DNA of 64,000 bases from Hordeum vulgare subsp. vulgare (Eukaryota; Streptophyta; Magnoliopsida; Poales; Poaceae), in assembly GCF_904849725.1 (NCBI RefSeq), contig NC_058524.1, positions 349,491,823-349,555,822 of the forward strand. The letters are read 5' to 3'. Shown piece after piece: positions 1 through 12,555 of the stretch. The position numbers were made by a program, and so were the translations under genes. The notes under the pieces are model-generated. The model ran no database searches. It saw nothing but the letters and a program-made list of their open reading frames with translations, and was not told the origin of the DNA. Numbering within the stretch: the first letter of the stretch is position 1; each line of letters opens with the position of its first letter.

Positions 1-3000
1 AGAATTTACGAAGTGGTTTCACTGGATTTGGAGTTGGGATAATTTTCATAGGAATTTACTAAGCTGACTTAATTGGGAAAAGGAGCTATTTATTTGACCT
101 AGCAGAAACAATGACATAGAAATATGTTCTCCTAGTCTAGAAAAGTAGAGAATGATTCTAGAGTCACCTAGAAATTGGAATCACACAATTTGGAGTTGAT
201 TTGAGCTCTCTACAAATTTTGCAAGGTAGGTTTGAAATATTGAAATTTGAATTTCTATATTAACATTAGAGAAGATATCACTGAAAAATGTGCAATGCAC
301 ATATTTGGATAGCACACGATTTTAGCAATGTATAGGAATTGGAATCATCAAATTTGGAGCTAGGATGAACTTAATATGGATTTTCTAATCCCTCTGGTAA
401 AAAAAAGTAAAAGAGAAATTGTACCTAGATGGGCGATTACCACTGAGCAGCACAGGGCACTAGCATGGGACAACGACCGGGTCGACCCATTGGCTCCCGG
501 CCGGGGGGCCGAGGTGATGCCGAAGGCGTACTTCGGCCGGTGCGCTTTCCTTACAGGTAGGTGGTGCCCACGAAAGGCGTCTGTACTTAATAGGGGCCGG
601 ACCGGTGAGGCACATACCAGTAGGTTCTGCTCGTCAAGTCCATGCCCCTCCCGCTGCTCGAACAGAGGCGAGGCAGGAGAAGCGGGACTGAGCAGTGTCG
701 GGGCTGTTCTGATGGCTCAGGCTGCCTCCGATGAGCCTCCGACCACCAGCGTGATCTCGGAGGACAGCTGCATCCGCCTGGGTAGTTTGATTCGGTATGG
801 TAGTGCCATGGAAAGTGGGGCGTAAGTCGCAGCGGATACTGGCGATGACGGTCATGGTACTGCTGCTCCGGCCACCTAGAAGAGTAGAGGGAGTGCGAGG
901 GATGAAGTTGCGGAGGTGTATGGGGCTCTGGGGGAGTTCTATGGAGAGGAGGGGCTCGGGAAGGCCCGGAACCGAGAGGAGGCCGAGGTGGCATCGCCGA
1001 CCATAGGAGGAGGGGAAGGTTTTGTTATCACCCTCTAGCGTCCCGGGTGGCAATTAGGAGGTACAGAGAGCCAAAGGAGAGATGAGGGGAGCCGAGGAGG
1101 CCTTAAATGGAAGGGCGACAGGGTGAGCTCGGGTGCGCCTCGGATGCTGTCGGGCATGGAGATCAGGTGCGCCACAGATGTTTTGGAGGCAAGCTGGTGT
1201 CAGGGAGGGGCGTGGGACGTCGGGGGAAGGTGCTTGGCGCGTGTGGACATACTGACGCGAATGGATCCAAGCTACACCACACCTTCCTTCGAGAGAGTGC
1301 CATTACTACAGGTCCGCAGTGTGGTCACCACACCACCTCATGTCCACAACATCCTTTTTGGTAGAAAATGATGTCCAACATGCATGGCATGCATGGCAAA
1401 TGGTGATGGTGGATTTTGCTCTCATATGAGGTAGTGTAGGTGGGGTTTGAATAGGGGCTAAGTTTGCAGCAGCAAACTTGGGGGGGGGGGTAGTAAAAGG
1501 GTTTTTACTGGGGGGAACATGGGATGAAACCTTGTCTAGTAGCCCTAGCTACGTAAGGACTACATGACCACCAAGTTTCATCTCACGGAGAGGGGTGTAG
1601 CTAGCACTTGTCGATCAAGGCTAAATTTCTGCCAAAAATCTAGTTTTAGAAGGGCTGCAACTATTCTCCACAAGAGACTACCATATTTTATGTGTGTCAA
1701 GATGCATTAGCACATGAGAGGTGATGTGGAAAGATTTGGAAGCATTAGCATAAACATAAATAATGGGAGAGGGGTCAAAGAGGTGCTGGAATGGTGCAAA
1801 AGAGAGGGGAAGAGAGGGAGCTACACTCCAATAATTGATGAGGGGGCATGGAAAGGTTACTTGGGGTTGAAGAGGGCTAGCACATGTTGTGGTAAAAAAA
1901 TCGGAGTAAGGAAAATATCTGAGAGTCGACTCTTCTTGTCCTCTAGTTTATGGGTATCCAATGGCCTTGAGACTCACGAGGGGTAAATGGTGAGACCATT
2001 TGGCCCTGATCACCAATTTCGAGATTATATGGTGAAAGTTGACAATGTAAACTTTATAAACCCTTGATCACCAATTCCCACTAATGCACAAAAGCAAATC
2101 AATTGGAGAAACTTCACAATGTAAAATTTCCCAATTCTAGAAATCGACATAATAGGTTTTGAGGGGTTTTAGACAAGTTCATATGTTCTCCGATGCACCA
2201 CTTTCTGTGGATGCATTATTAGAGTATTAGAACATGTCCACAAAATTTGAGCACTAAGGGAGAAACTTGGCAATGTAGAGTTGCTCAAATTTGGTTCTGG
2301 ACAAATATGGTTTTTGAATATTTTTTTGAATTAAATCAACTTGGATTGAGATGAAACTTGGCAATATCATCACATATATCATATGTGACATGCTAAAATT
2401 TTGCTGGAATTATTTGAGAATAATTCTTGTAGAAATATTTCATAAGCTTAAAATAGGCAAAAAGGATTTTGAAGGGTTTTGTCCAATATTTTGAACTTGT
2501 CCATGTGTATATGGAAAATATAGGTCTAGTGAGTTTCCCTAAATTATCTGAGATATTTTGGAAGCTAGAAATTTTTTTCTTCATAAAAGACCATTTCCGG
2601 CCTCACAAAAAGGTATTTTATTAAAATAGTCAAATAAATTTTAATACAATAATTTTGTGGTTTTGTGAATACGTTTTGATAATAGGATTTAAATAAAATA
2701 TTGGGGGCAAAGAAGCTTCCCTAATTTGAGGTCTTGTAGTACAAATCCCAACTCATGGGTTTATGAAAGCCTAAATTAAATAAAATCTTTTTGGTCAAAA
2801 TAATGTTTTGTAAAAATGGTTTTGTGTCCTACACATGGCATGATCATTGGGCCAAGATTCGGTTCAAAGAGATGAGTCTAGAGATTAGGAGGAAGTTTTG
2901 TGATTTTTAAAACACAATGAAGAAAGCATGCAATGACAATCAAGTGAGGCATCGTATCACTCAGAAAAAGTTTTAATTGGTCCTAATATTTGAGCTATGT

Positions 3001-3038
3001 TAACTTAACGAAGTAAGGCAAAATATAGGGTGTGACAG
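1..3038 (-). repeat. 3' LTR of element 1 (left-truncated by window edge)
   Basis: The right end is GTGTGACA, the reverse complement of the TGTCACAC that opens chromovirus LTRs, and it is followed at once by a polypurine tract on the minus strand. It aligns with 22725-27374, allowing for a solo LTR inserted there, at roughly 88% in the sample I compared. The GC-rich block at 480-1350 gives several short open frames on both strands. They are not conserved as frames between the two LTRs, so I do not call genes in it. Confidence 0.75.
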
Positions 3039-3052
3039 ACCTACCCCCCTTA
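3039..3052 (-). other. Polypurine tract of element 1
   Basis: Read on the minus strand this is AAGGGGGGTAGGTC, directly before the LTR start TGTCACACCC. It is the expected primer site for plus-strand DNA synthesis and fixes the element's orientation. The young chromovirus has a similar tract, AAGGTGGGTAGGTT, at 12542-12555. Confidence 0.8.
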
Positions 3053-3379
3053 CAAGAATCTCGTCCTTGAGATTCCTAGACTAGGCGTTGGAGAGATACG
3101 TAAATTCGGGTGTGAGGTAGTCTTCACGTTCCCATGTTGCTGTTTCTTTGACGTGATTGCTCAAGTGGGTCTTGATGTGATTGATGATACCGCTTTGAAT
3201 GCTTCTCTTGGCTTCGTCTGAGAGTGTGCGGGGTTCTTGTGATATTCAAGGCTTGACTAAGGGTCAAGGGGTTGCTGAACGAGGTTCACGCAAGTGTCTA
3301 GTTTGCGTGTGTATTCCAAAGTCGGAATACATGGCAAGGTAGGGTTTCTGTGTGCTGGTCTTAGGGGTTGCTCACGTTG

Positions 3380-3384
3380 GATAG
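3380..3384. repeat. Target-site duplication GATAG (left)
   Basis: The five bases before TGTGGGGACC are identical to 8367-8371, just after ...GGTGTTACA. This shows that 3385-8366 is a bounded insertion inside element 1. Confidence 0.85.
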
Positions 3385-6300
3385 TGTGGGGACCCCGACT
3401 TACGAGTCGAGATCGCCAAATGAACATGCTCAGTGATCCCAGAGCTCAATGCTCACCGAACACACATAAACTGAATAATAAGAGTCTTAGATCCATACAT
3501 ACCGTTTGATATAATAAATGACCATTGCGGTCGAGTCTTACATGTATAGGGCCTTGAAGGCCAACACACCAAACTGGACCAATAGCGGAATTATTGGTCG
3601 AAAGCGTGAAAACATGCCATCAGCCTTAACCTATAGGTATGCTGACTGGGACGCGTCCTAGCTCGCAAGAACTTCACCGAGTTACTCTTCACCAAATCAT
3701 GTTCTATCATACCTAGTCAATGAAATAACCAGTGGCAAGCCAATGAGTACTTTTGATTGTACTCGCAAACAGCCCATGATATGGACAATGCAAGTGAAGG
3801 ATAACAATGACATGCTTCTTTGGTGGATATCTCTTGGTGGTAAATAAACATGATCACAGGTATGCATCATAAGTAAATTACCTTTGAAGAACAGGTTACA
3901 GATATCAATATATCTGTCAAGGGCTGAACCATCCGGGTTCACCCTATATGCCAAGTCACCAAACTTGGTCATATCGTTACTTTCATAATAACTCCTTTTA
4001 CCACAACTCACACACACATACACTTGGTTTATGCGGAAATACTTGGACGTAGTTTAAGCAGCACCGCCCAACTGTCCTTGACCACGGACACGGCTATTAG
4101 AATAGTTTTACACTCTGCAGAGGTAGTACGCTGGACCCACGAGATCCGGGGAACTTCCGTGTCATCCACGACTCGCGATATATAACATAGCCGAGGTAAG
4201 TACCCGATCAATGCCTTTCCCCTGACGATACTAGACAAAGAGGTCCACTCGATTGGTTCCCATCCCACACGTTGTACGTCTTACGAGCACCGACTCTGGA
4301 CAGTATCAACCATGCGGGGACCAATGGTGTCCCTGGAACTCATAAAATGACATAGTCGTCCTACCTGGCACGACCCCATCACGAGAGTGACCACACATCA
4401 CTCCCGCCACTAGTAATGTGGCTCTTTGCTAGCACCGACAAGAGTAATCAACATAGCCCCGTCCCATAAGGGGTAACGTGGTCCTACTGGTAAGGTTGGG
4501 ACGGTCGACACATCATAAATCTAATCCCATTTCCGAAACCATACTCACTCAAAATACCCGGTGCACCACTTCACCATAAGTGGCCACCTAACTCATCATC
4601 ACCCTCGGGCATTAGTGGCACGCTACGGGGTTTTCATAAATCTTTGATTTATACCAACAACATGCTCATGTTATATACTCTAGCATTAATTGTCAAATGA
4701 TAATAGCATGATCCTCAAAAGGCGTAGGATTAAGCTCAATGCATGTGCTCCGGAGGATCCATCGGTAACATCACATCAAATGATGTACAAGCACTTATGA
4801 TCATATGCAATGAAAATACTTGCTATCTTAACATGCAATATAACATACGCTCAGTCATGGTCAAAGGGCTGCTTGCCTTTGCTCACATAAGTCCTCGGGG
4901 TCTTCGAGGTCTTCCGCTCCAACTCCGTGTACTCCGTCTACCCGTCAACTATCGTCGGAAACAACCACGGTAAGCCACACAACAGGCAGAAATAAAACAA
5001 ATGCCACAAAACTATAAGTTATATTTTTCTTGGACCTCTCTGGTCATAAGAAAAATACCTGAAGCTTGGCGTAGAAGGTTTGGATCATCGGGGATTTCTG
5101 AATGGAGGAAAGGAGGAGTAGGGAATTCTTTATGAAGCCCACAGAAAATATTATGATAAAAATGAGTGGAGGCACTCATTTAACAGAGCACAATCTTAGA
5201 AATATTTAGGAAGTTGCTTCACTTGATTTGGAGTTGGGATGAGTATTCTAGGAATTTTCTACTATGGAATAAATAGCAATAGGAAGCTATTTATTTAATA
5301 CAACAGAATAAAGCCTGATAAAAATGTTAACCAAGGCCCTAAAAATAGGGCATGATATTAGAAGGCTCCAGAAATTGGAATCACTCCATTTGCAGTTGAT
5401 TTGAACCCTATAGGATTTTCCCAAAGTGGGACCAAATATATCCAGATTTGGATTTAAATAGATACTCCACAGGAAGTTGCTCTGGAAAAATGTGCAAGGC
5501 ACATATTTGGATAGCCCTGAATTTTAGCAACCTGTAGAACTTTGAATCAATAGATTTGGAGTTCCTATGATTTATATATGGATTTATAAATCTTTCTAAT
5601 AAAATATAATGGAAAGGGTTTCTTCCCTGGGCTATTCCGCGCGTGCGACGCCAGATAGGCAGATGGGCTGGCCCAAGTACGCTGGCCACCAACAGGCTGA
5701 ACACGTAGGAGGCGTATTCAGGATAATGCGCCTTCGGCACGGGGAAGGCGGAAAATGGCGGAGCGCCTCCACTTACCCGCCTAGGCCCGGCTCACAAGAG
5801 GCTTACAGGAGGGGCCCTCCTGTCATGCCCTTCTCCTTCCTCCTTCTCGGGCAGGGTAGAGGCAGGCCCAATCCGGCCAGAGCCTACGCCGCCCCCGGTT
5901 GCCATGGCTGCTCCTCGCGACGGCCGGTGCCCCTGCTGGCCTGGGGGAGTCGCACCGCCCCCGTCCATGGCCTGGGGCACGAGGGAGAGGGCCGGGGCCC
6001 TCGGACGGTGCGGCTACAGAGGAGGCTGGGCCCGGGTCGGCCTCGGTCAGGCAATGCCATGGGCCTCGGGAAAGGAGCTGGGGATGAGAGGGGAGAGGCT
6101 AAGGGAGGCCCCACGCTGGCCAGGGTGGAGGAATGGTCCGGAGGGCGCGAGCTCGACCGAAAGCTGGCAATGGAGCCTCGGCCATTTGAGGGAACAAGAA
6201 GAAGAGGGGCTTGGGGAGGAGAGCAGGGTTGAAAAGGGGAAGCCCTGGACATGCACACGAGAGAGAGAAGCAAGAGAGACTTGGGGAAGAGGAGATAAGA

Positions 6301-8366
6301 GAGGGAGAAGAGAGAGAGGGAGAGAGCTCGGGAGCTCTCTGGAGCTCTGTGTGCATGGACTCCACGCACCCCTATAAGGGCTTGGAAGCTAGTTGACGAT
6401 GGGAATGGCTTGGACCAGTCAAGGGGAGGTCCCTTGACATGCTCGGACAGGTTGCAACGTCTAGAAGCGGCCTTGAAGAAACAGACAAGGTACAAAGCAC
6501 CATTTCTGCACCCCAGAAAGGTGTTCACCACCCCACTTGGTGTCCTTATCCACCGTTTGGCCAGGCCAAGGTGTCAAACATGCAAGGGATGTAGGCCACA
6601 AGGCACTGGTGAAGTTTGGCCCCAAGTGGAGCTGGTTTGAATAGGTTTTGACTGGTGTTAAGTTTGTAGCAGCAAACTTAGGGCTACTAATGAGGGCACT
6701 CATAGGAGAGATAATGGGAAAAAGACATGTCTAGCAGCCTTAGGCTTGGAAGGAATACAATCCGGCAAAGTTTCATCTCAAGCAAGGGAGGGTAGCTAGT
6801 ACTTGCTGTACAAAGCAACTTTTCAACCAGAAATCAACTTGAGGATGTGCTGCTCATTTTCTCCATATGAGCATGCCATCTCTTGGCTTGAAGCAATTCC
6901 TTGGGAGGCTAGGAACCCTCTGGCAAGAGGTGGGGGCTTTGGCTTAAACATAAGTGGGGCAAGAGGGGTAAAATAGTGATTCCAAGGGTAAAATGAGGAA
7001 TAGTTACATGGAGCCTCTCTCCAATATTTGACCAGTGGCCATGGAAATGTTACTGGAGGTAGAATGTAACTATATGAAGTTGTGGTAGAAAGTTAAGCTC
7101 AAGGGTTAAAATGGAAGGGGCCAAAGTAGCCAATAAAGTGAATGCACACAAGGTGTTTTGATGAGTGACAGAGTAATCAGATGGACTTCAATGGATATGA
7201 ACCTTAACAGGATCAAATAATAGATGAAAATAAGCTTGTACACCAAATTTGGGATTTGGTGGAGATGGTTTCCAATGTAGACTTGGAAAACCCATGCAAT
7301 GGGCAGAAATGGCTTTCTGCTTACAAATCCATCCAAATCAATTTCCACAAATCCAATATCTGGTGTGGTGGCATTATTTGAGCATTAAGGCATGCACAAA
7401 ATGTTTGGGGTCAATTGGAGAAACTTTATAATGTAAAGTTTCCCAAAGTCAGAAATCAACAGTGAGGGTTTTGAGGGGCTTGGGCCAAATTCTTCTATTC
7501 TCCTTGATGCACCACTTGGTGTGGATGCATTATTGGAGTATTTGAACATGTCCACCAAATTTGAACACAATAGGAGGCACTTGACAATGTAGAGTTGCTC
7601 AAATTTGAATATAGACATACATGGTTTTAGAATAATTACGGGAGTCAAATCAACTAGGATTGAGATGAAACTTGGCAAGATCATCAAACATATCATAGGT
7701 TATATGCTGGAATTTTACTGGAATTTATTGAGAATATTTCTTATAGAAATATTCCAAAAGATTGAAATAGGCAGGAAGGGTTTTGAAGGGATTAGCCCAA
7801 TATTTTGAACATGAACATATGTTAAAACTCATATATATGGAAATAATATGTCCATTGAGTTTCCCTAAATTTTCTTAAATATTTTGAAAGCAAGAAAAAT
7901 AACTTTCCTTCATAAGAGATCATTTCCGGCTTCATAGGAAGACATTTAAATAAATTAGAAAAATAACTTTTAAAATAAAAATATGGTGGTTTTGGGAAGT
8001 CATTTTGATAATGGGTTTCAAATAAAATAATTGCTGTAAAACAAATCCCCTAATTTGAGGACTTGTAGTACAAACCTCATCTGAGGGGTTTTGAAGGCTT
8101 AATTCAAAGAAATGCTTTTTGGTGAAACAATATTTGGTAGAAATAGTTTTTGGTCCTAAACACATGGCATGGTCATTAGTCAGGAGTTTTAAGTTAAAGA
8201 AGTGAGTCTAGAGAGTAACAGGAATTATGGAAAAATCAACAAAAGCATACCAGCAAGCAAGCAAAATAGTCAGTTCAATCATCACAATCATTCACAAAAA
8301 AATTTAATTAGTCCTAATTTTTCAAATAAGTTAATTAGTCAGGAACGCTAAACACAAGGTGTTACA
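3385..8366 (-). mobile_element. Solo LTR B, ~5 kb chromovirus-type
   Basis: It starts TGTGGGGACCCC, ends GGTGTTACA, is 4,982 bp long and is flanked by the 5-bp duplication GATAG. It is therefore a solo LTR left after LTR-LTR recombination. It belongs to the same broad family as the LTRs of element 1: 3385-3500 resembles 20896-21010, and 5200-5560 resembles 1-350 and 22725-23070. It is clearly more diverged (about 75-80% by eye), so it is not their partner. The GC-rich 5600-6380 part holds overlapping frames on both strands, and a purine-rich GA run lies at 6210-6335. Neither looks like a gene. Its last 822 bp (7545-8366) are duplicated at 17130-17951. Confidence 0.85.
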
Positions 8367-8371
8367 GATAG
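8367..8371. repeat. Target-site duplication GATAG (right)
   Basis: Matches 3380-3384 and closes solo LTR B. It is present again at 17952-17956 because this flank was copied in the 2-kb duplication. Confidence 0.85.
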
Positions 8372-9592
8372 CGGCATCCACATGTCTTGTGTGAGAATAG
8401 AAGGGTCTAGTCTTGGTTTACCTTCCCGTCGATGGGGAATTCCTTGACTTCCTCAAAACGGGTGATCTTCAGTCACATGTGGTCTTCTTTCTTGAGTGTG
8501 TCAACATAAGTTTGAGATCTTTAGCTTGAGAAGTTGTCAAGCTATGTTCCTTATTTGTCTTAAGACATGTGTCTTCATCGTCATGGATGCATGTTCCCAT
8601 CGTGTCTTCGGATGCTTGGTCTTGTAGCTTCTCTGTACCTACTTGCGAAAAAGTCTGGGTTGGGTTTTGTCCATAAGACTAAGCTTAGAGACACGGTGTT
8701 TAAAATGTGTTCTACCATCCAGGAAAGCTTTGAGGGCCCTAGATGAGCTGGCTACCCAAAAGTATAGACCAGCCATCTACTCCCAAGGTCTGGGGCTTGG
8801 CAAGCGGGGTGAACCTCCTTTGTCACCGGTTCCACCATGGTCCAGTCAGGCTAGACGTCCTTGATTGGACCAAAAAGGGCTCTTTAATTTCCCTTGATGT
8901 CCAAACTCTTCATAATGCTTGAACGTCGATGATTCTTTCCATAGTTGGTGTAGTCAGCAGAGGAGTGGTGGTTTACTCCTATTGCTTGATACAAATCCAA
9001 TCAAGTGGTAATTAAATGCCGTCAATCATTACTAGACCCATCACTCCTACAAATCCAATATCGAAGGGGTTCTACATTATCACCTAGAGTCCTTATTAAT
9101 CCACATATCATTGCAAGGACTAAATCATAGTATATCCACCAACTTTCAATAGCATGACCACCTAAACTACAAGGTCAAGCTTATATGGATACTTAAATCA
9201 ATTTTGACAACTCCAATTACTTCTACTATCATCCACGGAGGAACTTTGTATCATGATCAAGGTCATCAGACTAAATCCAATTTACTCCGAACCATGTGCT
9301 CTCATTTATCAGCGGCACTCTATTAGGATTACCTATATAAATCTGAATCACAAGTCCGACGAGAACTCCTACTTGCTTCTCCAAGTCATTATTAATCCAA
9401 AACTACTACTTGACAACGTCAATTGATTATACCGCCAAGAGTTTTAGCTCGTAATCATAATTGTCTTACTGAATCCAAACTAATTCCGGGAATATGTAGG
9501 TTATGCTACTTTATCAACTTGTTCCACCAACTCACCTATCACCATGAAGGTCCCCGTTATCCAACAAAGGGGGGTTAGCTACATCCTCAAGA
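8372..9592 (-). other. Internal region of element 1, part 1 (non-coding)
   Basis: This is AT-rich DNA between solo LTR B and the chromovirus LTR. It continues biologically into 19178, because the copy at 17957-19177 runs without a break into 19178-20895. I see no long conserved frame, zinc knuckle, protease or RT motif on either strand. In autonomous relatives pol would lie here, so its absence is the main reason for calling element 1 LARD-like. Confidence 0.55.
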
Positions 9593-11810
9593 TGTAGCGA
9601 CCCGACTCAACGAGTCAAGCCTCTCGTGTTTCTGTACCATCCCAAGATCATGCTGGTACACACACAGTACATAATGTATATATTCAAGAGTGCAATCACA
9701 CAGCTTTATTAATCGAAATCTCATAAAGAGTACTTTATTACAATAAAGGAGTACAATAAAGTGGCTGAAGGCCAACTCATGAGATTATCTAATGAAGACT
9801 AAGCGGAAGCATCAGGTAGACGAGTCCATCCGACTCCAAGGGCATGTCGCTGAGCGTAGAACGGTAGCCTCACTCCTGGTCGGAAAAGTACTCTGCAACA
9901 TGATACGTTGCAGCCGTGTAGGTCAGCATATTGAATATGCTGGCAAATCATCAAGAGAGGGAGTAAAATAATCACTATCTCTACATGCATATTTGGCCGG
10001 TGGAGCTAAGTTTTTTTTTGCATAAAGCTAGTTTTATCCTACAACAAAAGGGTTTGAAAGCAAAATATTACTACATAGTTTGTTGTTAACGAGATGGTTC
10101 CGCCAACCAATTCTCGTACCCGAATAGTTGTTAACACCCACATCATTATTAAGTTGTGTCGAGAGTTCAGGGGAAATTCAATGCCTTCGGCTCAAGTTGT
10201 CCATGACCGTGGACACGGCTAATCGATTAGGTTGAGTACTCTGCAGAGTTTTGCACACGTTCCCCACAAGATTTGATCGCCTCCGGGTTTGTCCTCGCAC
10301 TTCAGGGTGTTTGAAGACCGGATGATCAAAACATGGTCTTTCAACGGGTCCCTCTGAATCCCTGTCGGTGCCCATCCATTCCTACCGTTCGTCTACATCT
10401 GCTAGCACCGCCTGTCCAGAGTCGCCGCGTTGTCCAACCAAGTCAGAGCCCATAATGACTTGTGGCTGTGCAGGTAAGCCTTGAGTCTTGAAGTCTCCGT
10501 CCGTCCCTTTGAGCCTGGGTGAAGCTTTCCGCAGGATGACATGGCCTCTCCAGCATCCCGGGCATCCACTGGGTTTTCCAGGGAGCCGGTCAACCGTCCT
10601 TCACCCAGTGTTGCATTGCGTCCGAGGTCTTGAAAATCTTGTCTTAGTCCGGTCTTGATTATTTTTTCAACCTCGCATCACTCGTGGAATACACTCAACC
10701 GATAACCCGTCTACTCAAGCATAGCATTAAGAAATTGTCGTCCCGGGGCCAAGTGTCGGGGTCGTTGTGTTCCTACCACATGATACTACACCTATGACTA
10801 AAGTTTCCAAGTACCTAGGCAGCATGAAAATAGGGCAAAGAAGGTGATCTACTATGCATTGAAAACATAGGTAAAATAACATGATCAAAGATGACTTGCC
10901 TTGATGATAGTTGTCCTGCTCGAGCGTCTCTAAGTAACACGCTTTGCACTCCGGATGATCTACCGATACAAACACAAAGCACACCATAAGCAATTCAATC
11001 ATGCCACGAGTAAAAATAACATCACATGCAATGATTGGCAAACGACTACGCAAAAGAATTTTATCGCGCGTCGGTAGGACAGAAACTTGTTTCTGTTGAA
11101 AACACCAGTAAAAATACTTGAAAAATTCTGAAAATTCTACTACAGTAAGGTTTTATCACTAGAAAACAGTAGCAAAAAGAATCAACTCAATATCATTTTT
11201 CAAACTCCTGGAATAGGCAAAACAGTGTTTAAACTAAATCTGCTCTAACTTATATTTGAAAATTCCCAACACAGAAACATTATATATTTTTAAAAACTAC
11301 AGGAAATTTGTGAGCTACTGGAAAAAGAATCAATGTCATTGGACGTACGGATAAAAAGTTGTGATCAAAACAAGATTGAAAGTTTCTGTTTTCGAAATCT
11401 GGACAGAAATTACGAAACTGCTAGTGCTAATGAGAGGCACACGTGGCAAGCTTCTAATGGCTGAGATGGAGTGCATGAAATAGAGAGAGAGAGGTTGCTA
11501 CCTGCTTCTGGGGGTGTTGCACCGGCAAGAAAGGGGATGGCCGGCGAGGAAGGAGGGAGTAGCTCCGGGCGGTGGGGCGTCGGGCGGCGGCGGTGAGGTT
11601 CCTCCTCCGCGGGGAAGAGGCGGCGGTGGAGAGAGAGTTCGGGGAGGGCTCCTCCTCCGCGGCGAGGCCGAGGTGCAGCAGCTTTCGGGCTGCTGCCGCT
11701 GCTCGCGGCGGCGGCTAGGGCGGCGGTGGGGTGAGGCGCCGGCGGCGGCTTGTGGAGGCGGCGGTGGAGAGACGGCGGCTAGGGTTGGGGAGAGGTGGAG
11801 GTGGGGGGGG

Positions 11811-11820
11811 TTTATATAGG
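11811..11820 (-). promoter_or_regulatory. TATA box of chromovirus LTR
   Basis: The minus strand reads CCTATATAAA, followed by a run of C and then GC-rich leader sequence. It is placed as expected for the U3/R boundary of the element, whose transcription runs toward lower coordinates. Confidence 0.6.
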
Positions 11821-11824
11821 CTTA

Positions 11825-12007
11825 GGGGAGGAGAGTAGAAAGGAAGGAGAGGGAGAACTTTGGGAAGGAGATCATGGGAGAGAAAAATAGGAAAGAGAGG
11901 GAGGAGAAAGAAGGAAGAGAGAAATAAGGAAAAGGGAGAGAAAATAGGAAGGAGTAGACGTGGGGAGGGAGAGAAGAAAAAAGGAAAGAGGAGACGTGGG
12001 GAGGGGC
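11825..12007 (-). promoter_or_regulatory. ~180-bp polypurine/polypyrimidine tract upstream of LTR TATA box
   Basis: The plus strand is almost all A and G (GGAGAG, GAAAGG and similar), with only scattered pyrimidines. On the minus strand it is a C/T block ending at the TATA box. GAGACGTGGGGAGG-type units occur twice (about 11955 and 11990). Such tracts can bind GAGA-type factors or form triplex DNA. A function here is inference. Confidence 0.4.
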
Positions 12008-12541
12008 TTGGGGGCTGCATGCAAGGCTTGCATGCGTGCATGCATGGGGGCTGGCAGTTTTCTTTTTTTTTTTTGAAAAACAAACAAACTGCAGCAACAA
12101 AAAGAAATAAAAAAAAACAAAACAAAACAGAAAAAATATATTTTCCTAGCTAACAAAATACTAGAAAAAAAAAGGTACTAATATACATATATGCGCTAGA
12201 ATACTTAGGAAAACAAAATACATATACAACTAATACATATATAATATATATAGGAACCCTAGTTCCACCTAATGCAACTAAAAAAAGTTTTATGCACTAG
12301 GATCACACAACGCGATCGAAAAAAAAACTCGACCAAAATAATTCGGAGTTTGGAAAAATTTGCAAAAACCAAAAATGATGACTTTAACTCACAGGGGAGA
12401 AGTCATATTATCTCCGCTCCGATAAATTGCCTGCAGTCACATAACGATAAAAATTTTCAGAGGAACACAATGATGCATAAAATGTGGGATGCAAATGAAT
12501 GATCTATTAACATCCGAATTTACGAAAATTGGGATGTTACA

Positions 12542-12555
12542 AACCTACCCACCTT
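12542..12555 (-). other. Polypurine tract of the young chromovirus
   Basis: The minus strand reads AAGGTGGGTAGGTT immediately before LTR start TGTAACATCC. It overlaps the last bases of the polyprotein frame by two nucleotides, a very compact 3' end. Confidence 0.75.

Larger units (their letters stand above)
3039..3384 (-). pseudogene. C-terminal chromodomain tail of a gypsy polyprotein (remnant)
   Basis: On the minus strand, around 3160-3090, the translation reads ...NHVKETATWEREDYL..., which matches the final helix region of plant chromovirus chromodomains. The intact element in this window has the comparable ...ATWEREEDL... near 12620. A stop follows about 40 codons later, shortly before the PPT. 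The upstream part has stop codons and no integrase. This is the last piece of a lost pol gene. It shows that element 1 descends from an autonomous chromovirus of the Tekay/Del type rather than from an unrelated non-coding element. Confidence 0.65.
7545..9592. repeat. 2,048-bp direct repeat, left copy
   Basis: Identical to 17130-19177 except for one difference noticed (G at 9570, A at 19155). The offset is a constant 9,585 bp at both ends, so there are no net indels. It comprises the last 822 bp of solo LTR B, the GATAG duplication and 1.2 kb of element 1 internal sequence. It ends exactly at the outer end of the chromovirus LTR (9593). Confidence 0.9.
9593..12541 (-). repeat. 3' LTR of the young chromovirus (2,949 bp)
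   Basis: Bounded by TG...CA (plus strand TGTAGCGACCC ... GGGATGTTACA), next to a PPT on the internal side. It has a TATA box at 11811-11820 (minus), a long polypyrimidine block upstream of it, and a GC-rich transcribed leader at about 11510-11800. Short frames at 11514-12156 on both strands arise from low-complexity purine/pyrimidine sequence and are not called. Confidence 0.85.

Noticed and set aside
5609..6531. Overlapping long frames (up to 215 codons) on both strands
   Set aside because: GC-rich, low-complexity part of solo LTR B. The frames lack known motifs and are not kept in the related LTRs (480-1100, 23200-25400).
11514..12156. Several frames of 90-136 codons rich in Pro/Ser or Arg/Lys/Glu
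   Set aside because: They come from the polypurine/polypyrimidine block and GC-rich leader of the chromovirus LTR, open in many frames because of composition.
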